Below are positions 16,974 through 25,956 of a stretch of DNA of 57,984 nt, in pieces (position 1 is the stretch's first letter; every line of letters starts with the position of its first letter). Below the pieces are notes generated by a model. That model was not told the origin of the DNA. It ran no database searches and saw only the letters and a list, made by a program, of their open reading frames with translations. The DNA is from an uncultured Lachnospiraceae bacterium. Lineage in GTDB: Bacteria > Bacillota > Clostridia > Lachnospirales > Lachnospiraceae. The stretch covers positions 1 to 57,984 of the forward strand of contig CAJTVD010000014.1 of NCBI GenBank assembly GCA_910579495.1, read 5' to 3'. Made by a program: the position numbers and the translations under genes.

Positions 16974-17837
16974 ATGGACATCCGGATCATTACCGACTCA
17001 GCATCAGACATCGCAGGCCCCATGCGCCCCGGCCTGACAATTCTTCCCATGACCATTACCTTCGGCGGCACGGAATATCTTGACGGTGTAAATCTGGCCC
17101 ACAGGGATTTTTATGAAAAGCTCATAGAAAGCGATACCCTTCCCACCACCAGCCAGATTTCCCCCTTCGCCTTCACAGAAGCCATCAGCGAAGCGGTAAA
17201 GGCCGGGGATACCGCCATTGTCATTACCATGTCCGGCAAGCTCTCCGGCACCTGCCAGAGCGCCCACATTGCAGCGGAAGAATTTCCAGGCAAGGCCTAT
17301 GTGGTAGACAGCGAAAACGTTACTGTAGGGGAACGGGCATTGGTTGAATATGCCCTGCGTCTTAGGGATGCCGGCATGGAAGCGGAAGCAATCGTAAAAG
17401 AACTGGAAAAAGAAAAAAAGAACATCCACCTGATCGCCCTTTTGGACACACTGGAATACCTGAAAAAAGGCGGGCGCATTTCCAAAACAGCGGCCCTGGC
17501 AGGCAATGTGCTTTCCATCAAGCCTGTTGTAGGCGTTGTGGACGGGGAAGTTATTGTACTTGGCAAAGCCAGGGGTTCCCGCCAGGGGAACAACCTTCTG
17601 GCGGAAAAGATCAAAAGCTCCGGAGGCATTGATTTCCAAAAGCCTTATTTCCTTGGCTACACCGGGCTTACCGACGCCCTGATCCAAAAATATATCACAG
17701 ACAACGAAGCCCTGTGGAAAGAGCATGTAAAAGACCTTTCCGTCACCACCGTAGGCGGCACCATCGGGACCCATGTAGGGCCCGGCGGCATTGCAGTGGC
17801 CTACTTTGCGCCCTCCCCGCGGGCCGGCTTATTGTAA
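16974..17837 (+). CDS. DegV-family fatty-acid-binding protein
   Basis: A 287-residue DegV protein. The family binds long-chain fatty acids; some members (FakB) present them to the kinase FakA, but no kinase gene is adjacent. Motifs: ITDSASDI near the start, LPTTSQISP with the lipid-phosphate/carboxylate-binding Thr-Ser, TMSGKLSGTCQSA, and VGTHVGPGGIAVAYF-like ending. A terminal PSPRAGLL tail extends past the usual end and comes from a duplicated sequence. It runs opposite to addA and addB and separates them. An AGGAGA site precedes the ATG. Confidence 0.92.
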   Translation: MDIRIITDSASDIAGPMRPGLTILPMTITFGGTEYLDGVNLAHRDFYEKLIESDTLPTTSQISPFAFTEAISEAVKAGDTAIVITMSGKLSGTCQSAHIAAEEFPGKAYVVDSENVTVGERALVEYALRLRDAGMEAEAIVKELEKEKKNIHLIALLDTLEYLKKGGRISKTAALAGNVLSIKPVVGVVDGEVIVLGKARGSRQGNNLLAEKIKSSGGIDFQKPYFLGYTGLTDALIQKYITDNEALWKEHVKDLSVTTVGGTIGTHVGPGGIAVAYFAPSPRAGLL

Positions 17838-17874
17838 CAAACACCGTCACGCTCCGCGGGCCGGCTTATTGTAA
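17817..17874 (+). repeat. 21-bp direct repeat duplicating the degV stop region
   Basis: The same 21 bases (CCGCGGGCCGGCTTATTGTA plus A) occur at 17817-17837, where they encode the last residues and stop of degV, and again at 17854-17874, 37 bp later. Confidence 0.85.
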
Positions 17875-17880
17875 TGCATG

Positions 17881-17909
17881 GAAGGGAAGAAGGTTTACTC
17901 CTTCCCTTC
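17881..17909. terminator. Bidirectional hairpin between degV and addB
   Basis: GAAGGGAAG (17881-17889) pairs with CTTCCCTTC (17901-17909). It sits between convergent genes and overlaps the addB stop codon and last codons. Confidence 0.6.
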
Positions 17910-20900
17910 TTCCAGTTCCTGCCGCATCCGCAGAAACACCTCCTCATCCGCCAGCGCCGGGAGGATGCGCCTATCGTACCCCGGGGTCTTTTCTTCAAAA
18001 TCACACACGCCCTTGTAAATGCAATAAGCACAGGGGGACACCCCGCCCTGCTCACAGGGGCTGACCTCCATATTCCCCTTTAGGATCTCCCTGCCAAACT
18101 GCCTGATCTTATAATTCACAAACTGTGAGATGGTTTCGTAATCCTCCCTGGCAATGGTGCTAGAGCGTGCCGAAAAGCTCCCGTCCTTTTTGCGTTCTAT
18201 GGGAACCACCACAGACTTATCCCCGAAGTTTCGGTCCAGGAGGCTTACCACCTTTTCATCCTGGCTGACAATCCCATTAGGGCGCAGCTCCCTTAAAATT
18301 TCCCGGTTAATCTCCTCCGGGGTTTTCTCTTCCTCCGTCCTCACCAACGGGTCACTTACATGGTAATACAAAAGCGCTGCCGGGACCACCTCCTTGTCCG
18401 GATGGTTCTTTGCGGTTATCTCCGCGGCCACATTCATATAAACCACAAGCTGTAACTGGAGCCCATAATAAAGGGCAGCCAGGTTAAACTTCTTACTGCC
18501 GGATTTGTAATCCACCACCTTTACATACACATGCCCTTCATCCTCACAGATATCAATCCTGTCGATCCGTCCCCGGAGCTTCATCTTTTCCTCCTCAGAC
18601 AGGGCAATGTTCACCGTCTCCAGCTTTTCCACCCGGGAGAAAGACATCTCAAAGGAAACCGGCGCAAATTCCCCTTCCTTTAGCTGGGCTTTCAGCGTCC
18701 GTATGGTCCTTTTCAATATCCGGAATATCCGCTCCACCATATATTCATAGCGGGCGCTGCTGTAAAGGATGGTTTCCCCATATGCCATGGTACACTCCTC
18801 CAGGGCCTCCCGCAGAAGCCTGTCCCCTTCTTCCTCCCCAAAGTCAAACCAGGTAAGGTTGTTTTCTGCAAGTTTTCCTGCAAAGGCTTCCAGGGCTTCA
18901 TGGAAAACATTTCCCAAATCTGCCTGGGCAAAGCTGTATTCGTCCCGTTCTTTCAGCATCAGCCCATATTGCAGGAAATGTGAATAAGCACAGGCGGCAA
19001 ACTTCTCCAGGCGGCTCACACTGTTTTCCAGCATCGCCCCATAGAGCGCCTTTGCCAGTGCCCCGGCAAGGGGTTTGTGCTCATAACGGGCAAAGGCCGC
19101 CTCTTCCAGCGCCCGGGCGTACTCCCTGTACTCCCCATCCTTCTCAAAAAGGCGGTAAAGGCCCCTAAGCTCCTGCTCTCCCAGGATCCCTTCCCTTCCC
19201 TCCGCGTAATCCCGCAGCCCCCGGGCAAGCAGCGGCAGGGCATCCCTTTTCCCTACAATCTGCCCAAAAGCGCCGGAAGTATCCCCTGGCTTTGTAACCG
19301 TAAGGCCTGGAAAAAGCTTTCCCATGGTGTCCACCAAATAGGAAGGGCGGATGGCCTTTCCCTGGCTGTTAACCCTTGCATAAGACAGATAAAGCTTTTG
19401 GGAGGGCTTGGTCATATTCATATAAAGGTAAAGGCGCTGAATATACATCTGCTGCCGGGGGGTAGGGGCAAGCTCAAACTCCGACTGCTGGAGAAACTCC
19501 CTGTCAATATCGGAGATTATCCCTCCCCTGGCACCGCTTCTGGGAATGTTCCCATCGTTTACCCCCAGGAAAAACAGCGCCTTCACCTGCTTTAAGCGGC
19601 TCCGCTCCATATCCCCTACCAGGATCCGGTCCACGCTCCCGGGGATAATGCCCACCTGGATTTCCCCGAAGCCTGCGTCCAGGATCTCCCCGAACTCCCT
19701 AAGGCCCATTGGCTCTTCTTCCAAAAGCCCCACTACCTGCTCCAAAACCTCCATTACCAGGCGGTAAATCTGGGCATACTCCCTGGCACGTTCAGGGGCG
19801 TTATTTTCTTCGAAATACCGTTGGTATCCCGCCAGCTTTTCCTGGCTTTTGCCTGCCACGATAAACTGATACAAGGTCCTAACCATCTCCCCTGCGGTTT
19901 TCTTTTTTTCCAGCAAAGGGGCAATCTGTCCCATAAAACACTCCCTGGTGGCATTGAGTTTTTCTAGGTAAAGAAGCTCTTCCTTCTCCTTTTCCTCTTC
20001 CTGGGCAAACTCCCGCCTAAGGCCCGCCCGCCGTACAAAGGGCTGGCCCCACTTTTTCTTTCCCTTAATCCCCAGGGCAAGGACGTAATTCTCCAGCCGG
20101 TCAATTTCTTCCGGCGCAAAACCCGTCAGCCCGCAGCGGAGATAATGGAATACCGTCTCATAGGAAAAGTCGGAGAGCACAATCTTCAGTGCGCTCCGGA
20201 TATATTCAATAAAAGGGTTTAACCGCAGCCCCCGGGTCCTGTCCATAAACACAGGAAGCTGGTAGGCCAGCGCTTCCCGCTCAAAATAATCGGCGTAGGT
20301 TTCCAGGTCCCCCGCCACTACCGCGATGTCCCGGTAGCAGTATCCCTCCTCCAGGACCAGCTTTTTAATCTGGATACACACCTGTGCCACCTCCTGGGCA
20401 GGGTTTAGGGCTTCCGCCAGATAAATGCTGTGGGGAGCCTGCTGCCCATATGGCTTTATGGGGTAGCGGAAAAGCTGCCCTTCCAGGTGGGCAAGCTCTT
20501 TGTTATCCCCAAACCGGGGCGGCGGGCTGGTTTTTAAATAAACATCCTCCTCCCTCCCGGCATCCACCTCTTTTGCCAGGCGGCACAGGTCCCTTGCAGT
20601 TTTTTTGCCCAGGTAGAAAAGCTCCTGCTCCCCCTTCACCACAAACGCATCTTCCCTGGCGTCTATGGTAAGGGCCACAATGACCCTGTGGGCCAACTTT
20701 AGGAGCTCCTGGACCAGCCGGTACTGGATGGGCGTAAAGCCTGTAAAGCCGTCAAATATGACCACGCTGTCCTTTACAATGGCAGACCTGCCTACCGCCC
20801 GGGCCAGCAGCCCCAGGGTCTCCTCTGTGGTGATAAACTTCTCCCTTATATAATCGGTAAAGCCCTGGTAGACCACCTCCAGGTCCCTAAGCTTACTGCA

Positions 20901-21356
20901 AAGCGCCCCCCGGCCCTTGGCAAACTCCGCCAGCTCCCCCACCTGGCCCGCGCTGATACCATACTGCATAAATTCGGATATGGCAGACTTCACCTCATGG
21001 ATATAGCCTATTTTATTTAAGTTTTTGCCGATAACCGGCATCTGCTCCTGCAAAGTGGCAGCCACCTTCCGCAATACCAGGCTTTTTCCCGTATCATCCA
21101 GGACCGGGCAGTTTCCCATCCCTGTTTCTTCAAAAATCCGGTGGGCCAGGCGGCCGAAGCTGAGCACGTCAATATTCATAATGCCGCCATAGCGGCTCGC
21201 CTTCACCAGGTCCACCTGGGTCTGCATGGTAAACTGCTCCGGCGCAAGATAAAGGAAATTCCGCCCCGGCTCCCGCTCCGCCCACGCTGCGATATTCTCA
21301 TGGAGCCTCCTGCTCTTCCCGGCCCCTGAACCGCCAAAATAAAACTGTAATCCCAT
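17895..21356 (-). CDS. addB: AddAB helicase-nuclease, subunit B
   Basis: A 1153-residue AddB. The N-terminus has a Walker A-like GGSGAGKS within the first 20 residues. The C-terminal nuclease domain has VYVKVVDYKSGSK, and the four-cysteine iron-sulfur cluster can be seen as one Cys in FAACAYSHF and three in SPCAYCIYKGVCDF near the end. It recognises Chi-like sites and pairs with AddA. The usual addB-addA operon is broken here, because degV lies between them on the other strand. It starts 69 bp after the HAD gene and may be co-transcribed with it. Confidence 0.95.
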   Translation of the reverse strand: MGLQFYFGGSGAGKSRRLHENIAAWAEREPGRNFLYLAPEQFTMQTQVDLVKASRYGGIMNIDVLSFGRLAHRIFEETGMGNCPVLDDTGKSLVLRKVAATLQEQMPVIGKNLNKIGYIHEVKSAISEFMQYGISAGQVGELAEFAKGRGALCSKLRDLEVVYQGFTDYIREKFITTEETLGLLARAVGRSAIVKDSVVIFDGFTGFTPIQYRLVQELLKLAHRVIVALTIDAREDAFVVKGEQELFYLGKKTARDLCRLAKEVDAGREEDVYLKTSPPPRFGDNKELAHLEGQLFRYPIKPYGQQAPHSIYLAEALNPAQEVAQVCIQIKKLVLEEGYCYRDIAVVAGDLETYADYFEREALAYQLPVFMDRTRGLRLNPFIEYIRSALKIVLSDFSYETVFHYLRCGLTGFAPEEIDRLENYVLALGIKGKKKWGQPFVRRAGLRREFAQEEEKEKEELLYLEKLNATRECFMGQIAPLLEKKKTAGEMVRTLYQFIVAGKSQEKLAGYQRYFEENNAPERAREYAQIYRLVMEVLEQVVGLLEEEPMGLREFGEILDAGFGEIQVGIIPGSVDRILVGDMERSRLKQVKALFFLGVNDGNIPRSGARGGIISDIDREFLQQSEFELAPTPRQQMYIQRLYLYMNMTKPSQKLYLSYARVNSQGKAIRPSYLVDTMGKLFPGLTVTKPGDTSGAFGQIVGKRDALPLLARGLRDYAEGREGILGEQELRGLYRLFEKDGEYREYARALEEAAFARYEHKPLAGALAKALYGAMLENSVSRLEKFAACAYSHFLQYGLMLKERDEYSFAQADLGNVFHEALEAFAGKLAENNLTWFDFGEEEGDRLLREALEECTMAYGETILYSSARYEYMVERIFRILKRTIRTLKAQLKEGEFAPVSFEMSFSRVEKLETVNIALSEEEKMKLRGRIDRIDICEDEGHVYVKVVDYKSGSKKFNLAALYYGLQLQLVVYMNVAAEITAKNHPDKEVVPAALLYYHVSDPLVRTEEEKTPEEINREILRELRPNGIVSQDEKVVSLLDRNFGDKSVVVPIERKKDGSFSARSSTIAREDYETISQFVNYKIRQFGREILKGNMEVSPCEQGGVSPCAYCIYKGVCDFEEKTPGYDRRILPALADEEVFLRMRQELEEGKE

Positions 21357-21425
21357 ATGCAGCCCCCTGTCAGCTATTTGCTTCTGCCAAATGTATCCTT
21401 CCCTATTCTTCCCGGTGCCTTATGG

Positions 21426-22235
21426 CTACACAAAGGGAATCATCTCTTTCACAGAAGTGAAAATCAGATGGGGGACTACCTGCGACTTTTCCACCTCCCC
21501 CATCCCCGCCTCCCCGCTGAGAACCAGGATGCCGGTATACCCATTGTTGACGCCTGCCGCCACATCGGTGTACAGCCGGTCCCCCACCATAGCAATCTCT
21601 TCCTTTTTGGCCCCTGCCTGCCGGGCCAGATAATCCATGATTTCCCCGTTGGGCTTGCCTATGACCATATCCGGCCAGCGGAAAGCGGAGGCATGGATAA
21701 ACGCGCAGATTGCCCCGATGTCGGGAATAAATCCCGTTTCCGTAGGGCAGTTATAATCCGGGTGGGTGGCAATGTAAGGCAGGCCCTCCCTTACCAGGCC
21801 GCAAACCCTGCACATTTTCTCATAAGTAAGGGTGGTATCAAACCCTACTGCCACCACCTCCGGGTCCTTTTCGTCCAGGAGGATCCCTTCCTCCTGAAAT
21901 TCCGATTTCAGCAGCTCATTCCCCAGAAGATAAACCCGCCTGCCGGGAAAATTCTTTTTCAGGAAGGCAATGGACGCCATGCCGGAGGTGACAATCTGCC
22001 CCTTGTGGGCTTCCAGCCCCATGCCCCTTAACTTTTCCACATATGCCTGGGGATTTTTGGATGAGTTATTGGTGAGGAATACATATTTTTTGCCGGCTTT
22101 TGTGACTGCTTTTAAGAAATCCTTCGCCCCGTCAATCCATTCCTCCCCCAGATAAATGGTCCCGTCCATATCCAGCGCAAAGCAGGTAATCTTCTTTAAT
22201 ATGCCCTTTTCATCCCTGTCAATCTCTGGTATCAT
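21426..22235 (-). CDS. HAD-superfamily IIA phosphatase (NagD/AraL-like)
   Basis: A 269-residue haloacid dehalogenase-fold phosphatase. The nucleophile motif is ALDMDGTIYLG (Asp22, Asp24), motif II is VFLTNNSSKNP, and the acidic motif is MVGDRLYTDVAAG. The large C2-type cap between them places it in subfamily IIA with NagD, AraL and p-nitrophenyl phosphatases; the natural substrate is unknown. Its ATG overlaps the stop of the upstream aminopeptidase gene by four bases, so translation is probably coupled. Confidence 0.92.
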   Translation of the reverse strand: MIPEIDRDEKGILKKITCFALDMDGTIYLGEEWIDGAKDFLKAVTKAGKKYVFLTNNSSKNPQAYVEKLRGMGLEAHKGQIVTSGMASIAFLKKNFPGRRVYLLGNELLKSEFQEEGILLDEKDPEVVAVGFDTTLTYEKMCRVCGLVREGLPYIATHPDYNCPTETGFIPDIGAICAFIHASAFRWPDMVIGKPNGEIMDYLARQAGAKKEEIAMVGDRLYTDVAAGVNNGYTGILVLSGEAGMGEVEKSQVVPHLIFTSVKEMIPFV

Positions 22236-24034
22236 ATCGGCCTGGTTGCCTCTCCCAGCCAGGCAAGCTCTTCCCCTTCAAAATAGGGCGCCAGCTTTTC
22301 ATAGACCTGCTGATGGTAATCGTTAAGCCTTTTTCTGTCAATCTCCTGCATCAGGGAAACCTCCACCCCGTCCAGGTCAATGGGAGCCAGGGTAAGGTCT
22401 TCAAAGTACATAAACTGCCCATACTGGTTTTCCTCCCCCTTCCTGCAAAGAAGCTCGTTTTCCAGCCGGATGCCATGGCTTCCTTCTATATATATACCCG
22501 GCTCATCAGTTGTCACCATTCCCTCTTCCAGGATTGCGCTGTCTTCCCTGCCAGGCGTCTTCTTCCACCAAAAACCGTTGGGGTCTTCGTGGACGTTCAG
22601 AAGATAACCCACCCCATGTCCAGTGCCGTGCTTGTAATCAAGCCCCTGTTCCCAGAAAATCTCCCTGGCACGGATATCCAGGTTCATGCCCCTTGCCTCA
22701 TAGAGGAACTTGGTGCACTTTAAATTCAGCATTGCCCGGACCACCAGGGTGAAATGGGCTTTCATCTGGGGGGTAAGCTCCCCTAGGGCAAAGGTCCTGG
22801 TAATGTCCGTGCTGCCCTCCAGGTAATGCCCGCCGCTGTCCACCATCAAAAGCCCCTCCGGGCGGATTTGTGCACAGCTTCCCGGCTCCGCGCTGTAATG
22901 GATGATTGCCCCGTTAGGGCCATAGGCGCAGATGGTGTCAAAGCTGGGCTCTATGTAATTTTCCCCCTCCCGGCGCAGCCCTTCCAGGTATTGTGCCGCG
23001 CTAACCTCATCCATGGAAATCTTCCCCACATTCTTTTTCAGCCAGTACATAAAGCGGGCCACAGCCACCCCGTCCTTTACATGGGCTTTCCGGATGTTCT
23101 CCCTTTCCACCGGGTTTTTCACCGCTTTCATCAGTGCCGTGGGATTGGGCCTGTCTATTATCTCCACATCCTGGGCAAGGCTTTTTTTCAGCATACAGCT
23201 TACCCGCCCGGCACTAAGCAGGATCTTTTTCCCATGGATTCCCGGCAAATAGGGGTAGAAATCCTCATAGGGAAGCAGTGTTACCCCATTTTCCTCCAAA
23301 TATGCCCTGACATTCCCAGGCCAGGCTTCCTCCCCGCCCTTTTCCTCTTGGGCAAAAAGCAGCGCCTTATCCATTGTGATCACCCCATAGGCCAGGAAAA
23401 CAGGAGAATTCTGCACATCGTTTCCCCGGAGATTGAGCAGCCATGCAATATCGTCCAGAGTAGTCAAAATATGGATCTGCGCCCCTTCCTCCTTCATCTT
23501 TTCCCGCACCCGGGCGATCTTGGAGGAAGCGCCCTCCCCGCTGTAACGCTCATCCAGCAGAAACACCGGCTGATGCAAAAGGGCAGGGCGGCCCGGCCAT
23601 GCCTCTCCCCCAAGATCCTTATCCCAGACAAGCCTCCCCTTCTTCCTGCCCAGGATTTCCTCATAGTCCTTTGCGTCATTGGCCTTCACCACTCTCCCGT
23701 CAAAGCCAAGGCTCTGGCCTTCCTTCAGGACCTGCTCCAGGTACTCCTTTATGGTAGGGACCTTCGCCTCCCCCACTTTCATCAGCTTGATGCCAGTGCC
23801 TTCCAGTTCCTTCGCAGCCTGGATAAAATACCTCCCGTCAGTAAAAAGGGCTGCCCCCTCCATGGTTACCACAAGGGTTCCCGCCGAGCCGGTAAATCCG
23901 CTGAAATACTTTCTTACCATAAAAAAGCTGCTGACATATTCACTGTCATGATAATCCGACGTGGGTATCAGGTAACAGTCTATCCCCGCAGCTTTCATAT
24001 GCTCCCGCAACTTGCTTAATCTTTCCTTTATCAT
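22232..24034 (-). CDS. Xaa-Pro aminopeptidase, M24 family, long form
   Basis: A 600-residue aminopeptidase P-type enzyme that cleaves an N-terminal residue before proline. It has two creatinase-like N-terminal domains and a C-terminal pita-bread catalytic domain. Metal-site motifs: LMVDSGGHYLEGSTDITRTF (two Asp), GTGHGVGYLLNVHEDP (His), TDEPGIYIEG (Glu) and IRLENELL (Glu). The three-domain length matches the eukaryotic-like/long bacterial form, not the ~400-residue PepP. It heads an operon with the HAD gene. Confidence 0.93.
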   Translation of the reverse strand: MIKERLSKLREHMKAAGIDCYLIPTSDYHDSEYVSSFFMVRKYFSGFTGSAGTLVVTMEGAALFTDGRYFIQAAKELEGTGIKLMKVGEAKVPTIKEYLEQVLKEGQSLGFDGRVVKANDAKDYEEILGRKKGRLVWDKDLGGEAWPGRPALLHQPVFLLDERYSGEGASSKIARVREKMKEEGAQIHILTTLDDIAWLLNLRGNDVQNSPVFLAYGVITMDKALLFAQEEKGGEEAWPGNVRAYLEENGVTLLPYEDFYPYLPGIHGKKILLSAGRVSCMLKKSLAQDVEIIDRPNPTALMKAVKNPVERENIRKAHVKDGVAVARFMYWLKKNVGKISMDEVSAAQYLEGLRREGENYIEPSFDTICAYGPNGAIIHYSAEPGSCAQIRPEGLLMVDSGGHYLEGSTDITRTFALGELTPQMKAHFTLVVRAMLNLKCTKFLYEARGMNLDIRAREIFWEQGLDYKHGTGHGVGYLLNVHEDPNGFWWKKTPGREDSAILEEGMVTTDEPGIYIEGSHGIRLENELLCRKGEENQYGQFMYFEDLTLAPIDLDGVEVSLMQEIDRKRLNDYHQQVYEKLAPYFEGEELAWLGEATRPI

Positions 24035-24108
24035 TTTTCACTTTCCTTCCACAAATTTCTGTGATATTACCACACCACAATTATATCTGTAAAAAGTGAA
24101 AAGAACAA
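24035..24108 (-). promoter_or_regulatory. Sigma-A promoter of the aminopeptidase operon, with flanking inverted repeat
   Basis: On the minus strand TTGTTC (24108-24103) and TATAAT (24085-24080) are 17 bp apart. A 10-bp inverted repeat, TTTTCACTTT at 24035-24044 and AAAGTGAAAA at 24093-24102, has its right arm within the promoter spacer and its left arm next to the start codon. The repeat could be an operator; that is inference. Confidence 0.7.
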
Positions 24109-24113
24109 CTGAT

Positions 24114-24470
24114 TTATTTTTTCATCTTGGGGTTAAAAACAAGGCTTGCCAGATAGCCAAAGACCAGCGCCGCCGAGGTCCCCACTGCCCCCGCCTTAAA
24201 CCCCCCGGAAAACAGCCCCATAAAGCCTTCCTTGTCCACCGCTTCCTTTACCCCTTTCATCAGCACATTGCCAAAGCCCAATAGCGGCACCGAAGCGCCT
24301 GCCCCGGCAAACTCCACAAAAGGCTGATACCAGCCAAATACTCCGATGGCCGCCCCCAGGCATACAAGGAGCACCATAATCCGCCCAGGCATCATTTTGG
24401 TCTTTTCCATTAAAATCTGGACCAGCGCACAAATCAGCCCGCCCACCCAGAATGCATTAAAATAATCCAT
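24114..24470 (-). CDS. spoVAE: Stage V sporulation protein AE
   Basis: A 118-residue, three- to four-helix membrane protein matching SpoVAE (MDYFNAFWVGGLICALVQIL, PLLGFGNVLMKGVKEAVD, LFSGGFKAGAVGTSAALVFG). SpoVA proteins form the channel that moves dipicolinic acid into the forespore and out at germination. It normally lies with spoVAC and spoVAD; here neither flanks it. A GGAGG site precedes the ATG, and a sporulation-type promoter candidate lies upstream. It implies that the organism forms spores. Confidence 0.92.
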   Translation of the reverse strand: MDYFNAFWVGGLICALVQILMEKTKMMPGRIMVLLVCLGAAIGVFGWYQPFVEFAGAGASVPLLGFGNVLMKGVKEAVDKEGFMGLFSGGFKAGAVGTSAALVFGYLASLVFNPKMKK

Positions 24471-24496
24471 GATAACCTCCTTTATGGCTGTTTGAA

Positions 24497-24520
24497 AGCG
24501 TGACTGCCGCTTTCAGCGCC
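24497..24520 (-). other. Hairpin in the spoVAE leader
   Basis: TGAAAGCG pairs perfectly with CGCTTTCA around a 7-8 base loop, between the promoter candidate and the ribosome binding site. No T-run follows, so it is probably a leader stem and not a terminator. Confidence 0.45.
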
Positions 24521-24536
24521 GGATTAAATCATGGAT

Positions 24537-24564
24537 TATTATGCACCTAATTCCTTTTTTTATC
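24537..24564 (-). promoter_or_regulatory. Forespore sigma-G/F-like promoter candidate for spoVAE
   Basis: On the minus strand GGATA (24564-24560) is followed after 16 bp by CATAATA (24543-24537). CATAATA fits the sigma-G -10 consensus (CATWHTA); the -35 match is partial. The position ahead of a forespore gene supports it. Confidence 0.45.
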
Positions 24565-24577
24565 CTTTCAGCAATGC

Positions 24578-25162
24578 CTAAAACCAACTGGTAATAAAAA
24601 TTTCAAAACCTATAAATGTAAGGATCACGCCCCCAAAGACACTGGCCTTGCCTGCAACCATTGTCCCTGCTTTTTTCCCTAAAAGAATACCTAAATAGCA
24701 GATAAAAAATGTCACAATGCCAATCAGCAGGCAAGCGGCCGCTGCCTGGGCCGCACCGTAACCGGAAATGGTAAATCCCACAGACAACGCATCAATAGAA
24801 GTGGCAACCCCCTGCACCAAAAGGGCGCCAACGCCTGCCGCCGCCCCTTCTTCACCGCTGCCCTTCTTTTTGGTCCCTTCATAGATCATCTTGCCGCCGA
24901 TATAGGCCAAAAGCCCCAGGGCGATCCATGGGATAAATTTCTGAAAAACTTTAAAATATTGGGCAATGGCAGAGACGCAGAACCAGCCAATCATCGGCAT
25001 GGCAAACTGGAATGCCGCAAATGTCCCGGCAACGCCGCACATTTTTCCCTTCTGCATATGGGGTTCACCCAACCCGTTGGCAAGGGACACGGAAAAAGCG
25101 TCCATGGAAAGCCCCACCCCAAGCAGGATACTGTTAAAAAAGAAAGTAAAACCAAGCTCCAT
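24578..25162 (-). CDS. MntP-like manganese efflux pump
   Basis: A 194-residue, six-helix membrane protein made of two related halves, each with a conserved acidic motif: GLSMDAFSVSLANG and GVATSIDALSVGFT. This is the MntP (UPF0059) pattern, exporting Mn2+. A related sporulation protein (YtaF) shares the fold, and the spoVAE neighbour makes that alternative worth noting. ATG at 25162 is chosen because ACAGGAGGACAG precedes it; the upstream open frame has no family sequence. Confidence 0.85.
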   Translation of the reverse strand: MELGFTFFFNSILLGVGLSMDAFSVSLANGLGEPHMQKGKMCGVAGTFAAFQFAMPMIGWFCVSAIAQYFKVFQKFIPWIALGLLAYIGGKMIYEGTKKKGSGEEGAAAGVGALLVQGVATSIDALSVGFTISGYGAAQAAAACLLIGIVTFFICYLGILLGKKAGTMVAGKASVFGGVILTFIGFEIFITSWF

Positions 25163-25209
25163 CTTCTGTCCTCCTGTAAAAACCCTGCCCCGCCGGAAAC
25201 CGCAAACAG

Positions 25210-25956
25210 CTATACAATAAATTCCCGGTTTTCCTCCGAAACCTCCGCGATTTTCCCGGCGAAACGTTTTCCTATTTCCGTCTGCCCATACCGTTTGGCT
25301 GCCCCATAGTCTTCCCACATATGCATAGGAAAAACCATCCCCACATCCACTTTCTGCAAAAAATAATCCATGCCATAGCCATAACCTGCCCCCAGCCTGG
25401 GGTCTAAGGGGAGGAAGGCAACATCTACAAACTGCCCTGCAATTTTGTCAATCTGGGCTTTATAGTCCCGCTCCATCCTGTCATTCCACTCTTTGGGTTC
25501 TCCCTCCCAGTACCAGAAGTTCAAATCTCCCCCATGGTAAATGCACCTGCCCTCTACCCTCACAAGAAAGGCCACCCCCTGGTCATTGGAACGCAAAGCT
25601 TCCACCTTCAGGCCTTCCTTTGGGTTTTCATATACCGCGCCCCCTGCCATCCGGTGAAAGCGCCTTAAAAGCCCTGTGGGGATCCCTTTCCGCTCCAGAT
25701 ACTTTTCGTTCAGTTTAATGTCATTCCCCACAAAAAAGACCGTATCCTCCCTCTGGGAATATGCCCACCCAAGGGAAGATATCTGAAAGTGGTCGGGATG
25801 CCTGTGGCTGGCAAAAAACACCAGCCGCCGGTTTTCCAGAAGCCTGGAAGGGAAGCTGCCGCTTCCCTTCCCCTGATCCCCCACATAATCAAACACAAGC
25901 AAAAAATCATGCAGCGCCACCGCAAATCCGCTGTGATAGAGATAAATTACTTCCAT
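25210..25956 (-). CDS. MBL-fold metallo-hydrolase
   Basis: A 248-residue protein with the metallo-beta-lactamase metal signature SHRHPDHF near residue 50, followed by a shortened set of strands with YHGGDLNFW as the second metal site and FPMHMWEDY near the C-terminus. It belongs to the broad UlaG/RNase Z-like MBL group; its substrate is unknown. Its start codon overlaps the stop of the GH31 gene by one base, so the two are translationally linked. Confidence 0.85.
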   Translation of the reverse strand: MEVIYLYHSGFAVALHDFLLVFDYVGDQGKGSGSFPSRLLENRRLVFFASHRHPDHFQISSLGWAYSQREDTVFFVGNDIKLNEKYLERKGIPTGLLRRFHRMAGGAVYENPKEGLKVEALRSNDQGVAFLVRVEGRCIYHGGDLNFWYWEGEPKEWNDRMERDYKAQIDKIAGQFVDVAFLPLDPRLGAGYGYGMDYFLQKVDVGMVFPMHMWEDYGAAKRYGQTEIGKRFAGKIAEVSEENREFIV

